From a virus: a stretch of 45,694 nt of DNA. Of the stretch, positions 40,780 through 45,694 are shown one piece after another (within the stretch, counting starts at the first letter, position 1; every line of letters begins with the position of its first letter). The notes under the pieces were generated by a model. That model searched no databases. It was not told the origin of the DNA and saw only the letters and a program-made list of their open reading frames with translations. Location of the stretch: IMG/VR virus record IMGVR_UViG_3300048011_000414, positions 1 to 45,694 of that record, one strand, 5' to 3'. Position numbers and translations under genes: made by a program.

Positions 40780-41497
40780 CGTCTCCATAAACCTGTAGAA
40801 CTTCTTTAACAGCGTCATGTCTTTCAATGTCTCCCTGTTCAAAACGGACTATGTCCAAGTGCTTGTTGTTGTCGCGTGATTCAAGGTGATCAATAAAGTC
40901 TAACAAACCATTATCTTTTAATCTGTCTGCTTGAGCTAAATCTCCAGTTACGACCATTTCGGAATTTTCTCCTAGCCTTGTTAGTAACATTTTCATTTGG
41001 TTAGGGGTTGCGTTTTGCATTTCATCAGCAATGATGTATGCATCTTTAAACGTTCTGCCTCGCATATATGCTAGAGGAGCAATCTCAATAATGCCTTCTT
41101 CAATCATGCCTGTAATCTGTCGTGCGTCAAAATAATCTCTTAACACATCAAAAATAGGTCTTGTCCAAGGCGCCATTTTTTCTTCTAGCGTTCCTGGTAA
41201 GAATCCTAAATCTTCGTCAACCGATACTGCCGGTCTTGTTACGATGATTTTATCAATTGATCCTTCTTTAAACTTTTTCACAGCCGTTTGAACTGCTAAC
41301 ATTGTTTTACCCGTACCTGCTGGTCCTATAGCAAATACAATTGATTTACTATCGTCTAGTAGTTTAAGTATGTATGTTTCTTGATGTCTGTTTCTTGGAA
41401 GTAATTGAACTGTGTTCTTTTTTTGAATTGTGTTAAAATCGATAACATTGTTACCGTTTGCTACTCGCTTATCGCGAGCTTTTCTCTTTGCACCCAT
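40775..41497 (-). CDS. phoH: PhoH-like ATPase
   Basis: 240 residues on the minus strand, with AGGAGG at good distance from ATG 41497. Walker A is GPAGTGKT (58-65). Walker B is YIIADEMQN (about 153-161) and VVTGDLAQ (near 195) is the usual sensor segment. KIIVTRPAVSVDEDLGFLPG is strongly conserved in the family. PhoH proteins are RNA/DNA-associated ATPases often carried by marine phages and sometimes tied to phosphate stress; the exact role is unsettled. It is one of only three minus-strand genes in the window. Confidence 0.93.
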   Translation of the reverse strand: MGAKRKARDKRVANGNNVIDFNTIQKKNTVQLLPRNRHQETYILKLLDDSKSIVFAIGPAGTGKTMLAVQTAVKKFKEGSIDKIIVTRPAVSVDEDLGFLPGTLEEKMAPWTRPIFDVLRDYFDARQITGMIEEGIIEIAPLAYMRGRTFKDAYIIADEMQNATPNQMKMLLTRLGENSEMVVTGDLAQADRLKDNGLLDFIDHLESRDNNKHLDIVRFEQGDIERHDAVKEVLQVYGDE

Positions 41498-41526
41498 TAA
41501 GTCCTCCTATGAGTTATGGAATATAA

Positions 41527-41556
41527 TAGGACTGTGCCAATGTAGGCATCGTCCTA
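41527..41556 (-). promoter_or_regulatory. Nested stem-loop in the phoH leader
   Basis: TAGGAC (plus strand 41527-41532) pairs with GTCCTA (41551-41556), with inner GCC/GGC. It lies between a minus-strand late-like element (GTAAATACT, 41569-41561) and the AGGAGG of phoH. If transcription starts about six bases after that element, the stem is at the very 5' end of the mRNA. Confidence 0.45.
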
Positions 41557-41560
41557 CAAA

Positions 41561-41569
41561 AGTATTTAC
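41561..41569 (-). promoter_or_regulatory. Minus-strand late-like element GTAAATACT
   Basis: Similar in form to the plus-strand (A/G)ATAAATAC elements and to the minus-strand GTAAATAAT at 15387. It is about 65 bases upstream of phoH. Confidence 0.4.
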
Positions 41570-41613
41570 CATCTTGTAACAAACAAAAAACTATACTATA
41601 TGTGTGTAGAACT

Positions 41614-41622
41614 GATAAATAA
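41614..41622 (+). promoter_or_regulatory. Late-type promoter element GATAAATAA
   Basis: It lies 30 bases before ATG 41652; the leader has a weak CTGGAA ribosome-binding site. Confidence 0.6.
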
Positions 41623-41651
41623 GTATACAATAGAAACTGGAACCGTATCAC

Positions 41652-42191
41652 ATGCAAGATGTAATGGACATTATTAAAAACGTTGAATCTATCTATGATA
41701 GTAATACAGCGTTTAACGTACTAAAAGATTTTGAAAAAGTTTTAGACGAACTAGACTTATACGTTTACAAAAATTGGGAAGATGGCGAACTTGCTATGGG
41801 TCCTAATATTGAAAGACATTGGGTAACTTGTGCCTTTATGTGGGATAAGAATAACATGCCTGACCCAATGGGCGGCAAGCGTTTACTTGATTACGACTGC
41901 AAAGTACGCTACAGAAAAGAATCACTTGTTGTTCCAAGAAAAATTACTAAACCAGATGATGTTCGTCCTGGAAGTAAAAAAGGTAAACTAGATAGAAAGC
42001 CTGTTTGGGTTGTAGAAATTCAAATGCCTAAAAAATTAATTATGGACATTATAGGTGAAATTGACACTAGTTCATATGCTGAGCAACCTGCTAACGCAGC
42101 AGAAGTACAAGCACAAGGCGAAGCGCAGCCTGCAGATGCAGCAGTAGCACCAGAAGCGGCACCAGAAGCAGCAGCGCAGGAGACAATCTAA
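41652..42191 (+). CDS. Conserved late structural-type protein with Ala/Glu/Pro tail
   Basis: 179 residues. The N-terminal 130 residues (FNVLKDFEKVLDELDLYVYK, then GPNIERHWVTCAFMWDKN, then LVVPRKITKPDDVRPGSKKG) form a compact-looking domain. The last 45 are Ala/Gln/Pro/Glu-rich and disordered (QAQGEAQPADAAVAPEAAPE). This two-part layout is typical of a protein of T4-like marine phages whose function has not been assigned. Its stop shares the last base with the next ATG (42191). Confidence 0.75.
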   Translation: MQDVMDIIKNVESIYDSNTAFNVLKDFEKVLDELDLYVYKNWEDGELAMGPNIERHWVTCAFMWDKNNMPDPMGGKRLLDYDCKVRYRKESLVVPRKITKPDDVRPGSKKGKLDRKPVWVVEIQMPKKLIMDIIGEIDTSSYAEQPANAAEVQAQGEAQPADAAVAPEAAPEAAAQETI

Positions 42192-42907
42192 TGAGTTTAC
42201 GTGAAGGCGATTTAAGAGATATGATGGATAATGTTTTTGAAATCGATTCATTTTCGAGTAAGATGGGCGATGATAAAGATATTGTTACACTAAGTTTCAG
42301 TTTAAAAGAAAAAGCACCAGCAGACGATCTAATGAACTTCTTAGAAAGAGGTTACGGATTTATACTAGATGCAGATGTAACTGCTGGAGAACAAAGTGAT
42401 GGTACTTACAAAGTTTTTGTAGAACTTGCAAGAGATAATGACGTACATGAGAATATTATAGAAATTGTTGACGGCGTTAAAAATTTATCCGAAATTGAAG
42501 ATTTTAAATTTAGATATTATAAAAATTGGCGTTCACAAGATTTATCGCAAGAAACACTAGAAGAACTAGTTCCGAATAATCCAGATAACTACGGACTAAA
42601 AGTTGAAGAATCACGCATGAGTAACTATAAAGAATTCTTTAACAAAAGTTTTTTAGATCAAGTAGATCTTAACGAAAACCTATTAAAAATAAGAAAAAAA
42701 TATGCAGATCCGTTGATGTTTGAATTTATTGATTTTGGCGATACTTTAGATGTTATTAAACGCACTAATGGTAAATTTGACATAATGGAAAGCTATCCAG
42801 AAATACTCTTTCTTACCAAATACCTTGGTGATTATAACATAAGTAAGTATGGAGACAACTTAGTCTTCGAGAACGGTGATAAAGCCGTTGTGTTAAAAAG
42901 GATCTAA
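42191..42907 (+). CDS. Conserved late structural-type protein, 238 residues
   Basis: ATG 42191 overlaps the upstream stop by one base. The sequence is acidic (LREGDLRDMMDNVFEIDSFS), with repeated FxxxY/FILDADVTAG-like strand patterns and no transmembrane helix. It is the partner of the 41652 protein in marine T4-like phages. It ends 2 bases before the endolysin gene. It might be a tail or head completion factor; evidence for a specific role is lacking. Confidence 0.7.
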   Translation: MSLREGDLRDMMDNVFEIDSFSSKMGDDKDIVTLSFSLKEKAPADDLMNFLERGYGFILDADVTAGEQSDGTYKVFVELARDNDVHENIIEIVDGVKNLSEIEDFKFRYYKNWRSQDLSQETLEELVPNNPDNYGLKVEESRMSNYKEFFNKSFLDQVDLNENLLKIRKKYADPLMFEFIDFGDTLDVIKRTNGKFDIMESYPEILFLTKYLGDYNISKYGDNLVFENGDKAVVLKRI

Positions 42908-42909
42908 AT

Positions 42910-43782
42910 ATGAGCTTTGAATTTGATTTCACAAAAGAACATCTTGCCGAAATAATTTCCGCAGATGCAGATGACTGGTATGACGCACTATGCGAACTAT
43001 TACCTAAATACGGAATTACAAACGAACGTAGAGTAGCACACTTTCTAAGTCAGTGCGCTCACGAATCAGGTGGCTTTAGAAAGCTAGAAGAAAACTTAAA
43101 CTATTCAGCAAAAGCACTTCGTGCAGTGTTTGGACGTTACTTTGGCGCTGCACCAAAGCGTGATGCAGACGAATATCACAGACAGCCAGAAATGATTGCA
43201 AACTATGTATACATGGACGAGTTCCGTAAGTACAAGATGGGCAACACACAAGAAGGTGACGGTTGGAGATTCCGTGGACGTGGACTAAAGCAGCTCACTG
43301 GACGTGAGAACTATACTAACTTTGGCAAAAGTGTTGGTATGACAGCAGAAGAAGCATCAGAATATGTAGCAACTCCAGCAGGTGCTATTGAGTCAGCTTG
43401 CTGGTTCTGGGACGCAAAGAATTTAAATGACATTGCAGATACCGATGACGTTAAGCGTATGACTAAAGTTATCAACGGTGGTTCAATTGGATTAGACGAT
43501 CGTAAGAAGCGTTACATGCATGCCATGCAAGTACTAGGCATGGATGCTGAAGATTTAGCAGCAGACGACGATGATATTCAAGAAATTATTGACGACATTG
43601 GTGTACTACGCAAAGGTGCTAAAGGCGAAGGCGTTAAGATTATGCAAGAAGCATTAGGCGTTAGTGCAGATGGTGACTTTGGTCCTGGTACAGAAAGAGC
43701 ATTGAAAGAGTGGCAAGCAGCAAACGGATTGACCGCAGACGGTATTGCCGGACCTGCAACATTTGCTAAACTTTTGGACTAA
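42910..43782 (+). CDS. Endolysin: GH19 chitinase-like domain plus peptidoglycan-binding domain
   Basis: 290 residues. The GH19 (chitinase/lysozyme) core is seen as AHFLSQCAHESGGFRKLEEN with catalytic Glu52 and Glu61, then WRFRGRGLKQLTGRENYTNF and CWFWDAKNLN. Residues about 228-288 (GVLRKGAKGEGVKIMQEALG, then DGDFGPGTERALKEW, then DGIAGPATFAKLL) form a PG_binding_1 domain. It hydrolyses host peptidoglycan at lysis. The i-spanin and lipoprotein genes follow, making a lysis cassette. A late element overlaps its stop. Confidence 0.92.
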   Translation: MSFEFDFTKEHLAEIISADADDWYDALCELLPKYGITNERRVAHFLSQCAHESGGFRKLEENLNYSAKALRAVFGRYFGAAPKRDADEYHRQPEMIANYVYMDEFRKYKMGNTQEGDGWRFRGRGLKQLTGRENYTNFGKSVGMTAEEASEYVATPAGAIESACWFWDAKNLNDIADTDDVKRMTKVINGGSIGLDDRKKRYMHAMQVLGMDAEDLAADDDDIQEIIDDIGVLRKGAKGEGVKIMQEALGVSADGDFGPGTERALKEWQAANGLTADGIAGPATFAKLLD

Positions 43783-43786
43783 ATAA
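43778..43786 (+). promoter_or_regulatory. Late-type element ACTAAATAA at the endolysin stop
   Basis: It includes the endolysin TAA. ATG 43794 is only 8 bases downstream of the element, with no Shine-Dalgarno between. Confidence 0.5.
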
Positions 43787-43793
43787 GAATACT

Positions 43794-44225
43794 ATGTTTA
43801 GTTCACTAAAAATTGCATTTGTTCTTGTTTTTATCGGCTTAGCCGGAGGTGGGTTCTTGTATGTTAAAAAACTACAAAATGATCTAGAAACTGCAAGAGC
43901 CAATGTAGCAAAAATGGAAATTGCTGTTGAAGTAAGTGAAGCAAGTTTGAAACTTGTAAATGAAGAATCAGCAAGACTAGGCGAACTAAACACACAACTA
44001 AGTGCAGAATTACAAAAAGCAGAGCAGTACGGAGATGAACTTCGTGCTACTCTACAACGTCATAATTTGACACACTTGGCTACTAAGAAGCCAGGATTAA
44101 TTGAACCAAGAATGCAAGGTGCAACAGATGAACTTTGGAAAGACCTTGAGTCTATTACTGATAATACCGCTACTAGCGAGTTGCAGTCTACTGACTCCGG
44201 AACCACAGATACAAGTAGTAACTAA
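43794..44225 (+). CDS. i-spanin (Rz-like) inner-membrane protein
   Basis: 143 residues. One N-terminal membrane helix (residues about 6-26, LKIAFVLVFIGLAGGGFLYV) is followed by a long periplasmic coiled coil (residues 27-85, LQNDLETARANVAKMEIAVE and onward), a typical type II i-spanin layout. RHNLTHLATKKPGLIEPRMQ and DELWKDLESI are conserved ends of marine phage i-spanins. A lipoprotein gene starts inside it in another frame at 44128. It completes envelope disruption after the endolysin. No Shine-Dalgarno; a late element lies just upstream. Confidence 0.85.
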   Translation: MFSSLKIAFVLVFIGLAGGGFLYVKKLQNDLETARANVAKMEIAVEVSEASLKLVNEESARLGELNTQLSAELQKAEQYGDELRATLQRHNLTHLATKKPGLIEPRMQGATDELWKDLESITDNTATSELQSTDSGTTDTSSN

Positions 44226-44505
44226 TACAGTTAAAACTACAGTACCAATTGTTCCACACCCTAAAGGTGTGAATATGAACAGGGTTAAAATCTATGTGGT
44301 TAACGAAGACAATTTTGAAGAGTTCAAAGAAGAGTTTTATTCTAAGAATGGCGAAACTGCATGGATTGCTATCAGTGTAAAAGATTACGAAAATCTATCA
44401 CTAAACTTTGCTGAACTGCGTAGATACATTGAACAGCAAAAAGAAATTATTGTATATTATGAAGAAGCAGTTAAGCCTGATCCTGCTAACGATACTACTC
44501 AGTAG
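44128..44505 (+). CDS. Outer-membrane lipoprotein (o-spanin candidate) overlapping i-spanin
   Basis: 125 residues from ATG 44128, preceded by AAGGTG. The signal peptide is lipoprotein type: LLLIIPLLASC, cleaved before Cys19, then SLLTPEPQIQVVTNTVKTTV. The start is nested in the i-spanin gene, in a different frame, as with Rz/Rz1. At 125 residues it is longer than a typical Rz1. The C-terminal half (FAELRRYIEQQKEIIVYYEE) is helical. The TTG at 44101 is an extended, weaker start. A second lipoprotein overlaps its own 3' end. Confidence 0.8.
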   Translation: MNFGKTLSLLLIIPLLASCSLLTPEPQIQVVTNTVKTTVPIVPHPKGVNMNRVKIYVVNEDNFEEFKEEFYSKNGETAWIAISVKDYENLSLNFAELRRYIEQQKEIIVYYEEAVKPDPANDTTQ

Positions 44506-44599
44506 TTGTTCTTCACAATCTAGTTGTACATTGGATCCTGGTGCTGAACTCAGCAAAGAAAAAGTTAACCCTAAAGCAACAATAAATTGTTCTTTCTAA
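44459..44599 (+). CDS. Second small lipoprotein overlapping the o-spanin candidate
   Basis: 46 residues, ATG 44459 to TAA 44599, in yet another frame overlapping the previous gene by 47 bases. MKKQLSLILLTILLSSC is a textbook lipoprotein signal with lipobox LSSC (Cys17). The mature peptide, SSQSSCTLDPGAELSKEKVN and a short end, is only about 30 residues and carries a second Cys, near the size of short o-spanins. The ribosome-binding site is weak. It may be the real o-spanin, an alternative one, or an accessory lipoprotein. Confidence 0.65.
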   Translation: MKKQLSLILLTILLSSCSSQSSCTLDPGAELSKEKVNPKATINCSF

Positions 44600-44602
44600 A
44601 GG

Positions 44603-44631
44603 TTGACAAATTATTACAGTTTTGTTATACT
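44603..44631 (+). promoter_or_regulatory. Sigma70-like promoter of iscU
   Basis: TTGACA (44603-44608), 17-base spacer, TATACT (44626-44631), with the AGGTTGACA extension. It is 22 bases upstream of iscU, which thus has its own early-type promoter after the lysis block. Confidence 0.85.
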
Positions 44632-44652
44632 ACATTAAAATAACTAAATTTT

Positions 44653-45081
44653 ATGGCATATTCAGATAAAGTAGTTCAGCGTTTTGAGGACGTTCTGAAC
44701 AACCCAGCAAGTCACGGCGTAGGACGCTTTGACCCTAACGATCCTAATGTAGCAACAGGCATGACAGGCGCACCAGCATGTGGCGATGTTATGAAACTTG
44801 ACCTAAAAGTCAATCCTGACACTGATGTTATTGAAGACGTAAAATTTAAAACATATGGTTGCGGTAGTGCAATAGCAAGTTCAACAATGTTTGTTGAAAT
44901 GCTTAAAGGACTCACTATGACACAGGCATTAGAAATCAAAGACAAAGATATTGCAGATGCATTAGAATTACCTCCAATCAAATTACACTGTTCTGTACTA
45001 GCAGAGGATTCAATTAAGAAAGCTCTAAAAGACTGGGACGAAAAGAAAGCAAAACGCAAGCACAACGGAGGACCTAACTAA
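44653..45081 (+). CDS. iscU: Fe-S cluster assembly scaffold IscU
   Basis: 142 residues. The three scaffold cysteines and neighbours are present: PACGD (Cys43, Asp45), YGCGSAIASS (Cys70) and LHCSVLAE (His112, Cys113). LPPIK (106-110) matches the LPPVK site by which the HscA chaperone recognises IscU, so the protein could plug into a host HscA/HscB system. The N-terminus SDKVVQRFEDVLNNP is also standard. It assembles 2Fe-2S clusters with sulfur from a host IscS. The window also carries an A-type carrier and a 7Fe ferredoxin. Confidence 0.95.
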   Translation: MAYSDKVVQRFEDVLNNPASHGVGRFDPNDPNVATGMTGAPACGDVMKLDLKVNPDTDVIEDVKFKTYGCGSAIASSTMFVEMLKGLTMTQALEIKDKDIADALELPPIKLHCSVLAEDSIKKALKDWDEKKAKRKHNGGPN

Positions 45082-45266
45082 TGCCAGAAAAATTTAAACC
45101 ATCACAAACTGTTAAAGACAAAGCATCGGGTAAAAATAAAACACAACACTTCTATATGAAGTCTACCCCACTTAGTGAATTAAATGAATACTTAGAAAAA
45201 AGTAGTGCCCAACCAAAAATAATTCAAAAAGTTAAAAGAGAACTAGTTCGAAGAGGACATGCTTGA
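45081..45266 (+). CDS. Small basic conserved hypothetical protein, 61 residues
   Basis: ATG 45081 overlaps the iscU stop by one base. The sequence KFKPSQTVKDKASGKNKTQH then STPLSELNEYLEKSS is Lys-rich and ends in a short helix (IIQKVKRELVRRG). Proteins with a PSxTVK start and a TPLxEL core are common in marine T4-like phages. Function unknown; it is coupled to iscU on one side and overlaps the next gene by 8 bases. Confidence 0.7.
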   Translation: MPEKFKPSQTVKDKASGKNKTQHFYMKSTPLSELNEYLEKSSAQPKIIQKVKRELVRRGHA

Positions 45267-45477
45267 TCGTTTTTTAGAACGTATGATGCAACGCAAGTCA
45301 GACAAAATGCATCGTAAAGCACTACAGGTAATAAATCTATCACCAAGCGAATCGTGGGTAGAAAAATTAGTAGAAGTACATCCAATGAAACAAGTCTTTT
45401 GGGCTTCAATTATTCAAGTAAGCGTGTTTGGATTCATGCTGTTATCATTCTGGGGCATTGGCAAGATAGTTAACTAA
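45259..45477 (+). CDS. Small membrane protein, 72 residues
   Basis: ATG 45259 overlaps the previous gene by 8 bases, preceded by AAGAGG. A basic N-terminal half (DRFLERMMQRKSDKMHRKAL) is followed by one hydrophobic segment (residues 47-68, FWASIIQVSVFGFMLLSFWG). Topology suggests the N-terminus stays in the cytoplasm. No family recognised. Confidence 0.62.
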   Translation: MLDRFLERMMQRKSDKMHRKALQVINLSPSESWVEKLVEVHPMKQVFWASIIQVSVFGFMLLSFWGIGKIVN

Positions 45478-45484
45478 CTATTTT

Positions 45485-45493
45485 AATAAATAC
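45485..45493 (+). promoter_or_regulatory. Late-type promoter element AATAAATAC
   Basis: It lies 25 bases before ATG 45519; GAAAGAGGG in the leader is the ribosome-binding site. Confidence 0.65.
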
Positions 45494-45518
45494 ACATAGT
45501 TAATGAAAGAGGGATACT

Positions 45519-45694
45519 ATGTGGGAAATGATTGAAAGAATGGCGGACGACCGCCTTTGGATTTATACAGCAATAGCAGGATCACTTTTTGGTGCTGCAT
45601 TTTTGTTTTGGTTCAAAGACACACGTATGGCTACATGGGCTGTAGGTAAGTTTGATGCTACACTTGAATATCTTGTAAATCGCTGGGGCTGGAC
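45519..45694 (+). CDS. Small membrane protein, 3' end outside the window
   Basis: ATG 45519 with GAAAGAGGG upstream; 58 residues are visible before the window ends. One hydrophobic helix (WIYTAIAGSLFGAAFLFWF, about residues 14-32) is followed by KDTRMATWAVGKFDATLEYL and WGW. The FKxTRxxxWAxxKFDAxxxYxxxRWG pattern is familiar from small conserved membrane proteins of marine T4-like phages. Late promoter; function unknown. Confidence 0.65.
   Translation, partial: MWEMIERMADDRLWIYTAIAGSLFGAAFLFWFKDTRMATWAVGKFDATLEYLVNRWGW

Overview
The window looks like one continuous piece (both ends cut through genes) of a marine T4-like myovirus genome. The evidence is a two-subunit phage topoisomerase II (gp39/gp52 type), a gp44-type clamp loader, an ATP-dependent ligase, PhoH, a GroES-like gp31-type co-chaperonin, a nucleotide-synthesis set, a tRNA cluster, very large tail/fibre proteins of the kind seen in marine T4-like phages, and a GH19 endolysin followed by spanin-like genes. 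The base composition is AT-rich. The lysis cassette (i-spanin plus lipoproteins) implies a Gram-negative host. No photosynthesis genes are present. The tRNA-Cys body resembles alphaproteobacterial tRNA-Cys, so a heterotrophic marine alphaproteobacterium is the best guess, but the host is not proven.

Layout. 1-827: end of a HAD nucleotidase and a secreted glycine-zipper protein. 852-3861: nine tRNA genes (Asn, Ser-GCT, Gly, Thr, Trp, Pro, Ser-TGA, Cys, Arg) mixed with tiny ORFs, a broken alpha/beta hydrolase and several strongly base-paired non-coding stretches, including a promoter-hairpin-terminator unit. 3928-9937: early/middle genes from sigma70-like promoters (metallophosphoesterase, DNA ligase, topoisomerase). 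9974-12021: tail/fibre-type protein, membrane protein and Rossmann-like protein. 12085-14838: QueD-like enzyme, glycosyltransferase-like protein, UV-damage endonuclease. 14851-16319: small proteins on both strands and an IscA-like Fe-S carrier. 16321-33361: tail structural block dominated by a 4217-residue protein. 33361-35365: small late proteins, a Pol III alpha-like fragment, GroES-like protein and MazG-like hydrolase. 35434-40774: tightly packed, mostly overlapping metabolic/replication genes (exonuclease, clamp loader, 7Fe ferredoxin, dihydrofolate reductase, DUF4396-like membrane protein, ThyA, dCMP deaminase). 40775-41497: PhoH on the minus strand. 41652-44599: two structural-type proteins and lysis genes. 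44653-45694: IscU and small proteins.

Expression appears to use two promoter classes. One is TTGAC(A/T)-N16/17-TATA(A/C)T, in front of early/middle genes. The other is an (A/G)ATAAATA(C/T/A) octamer-like element resembling the T4 late promoter, in front of structural and lysis genes. Three late genes have this element so close to the start codon that their mRNAs would be leaderless.

The most notable content is (i) a split set of Fe-S cluster genes, IscU, IscA and an FdxA-type ferredoxin; (ii) structured RNAs embedded in the tRNA cluster; (iii) a tRNA-Cys with an extra variable-arm hairpin; and (iv) an overlapping triple of lysis genes with two lipoprotein signals. All similarity statements come from reading motifs; no database search was run.
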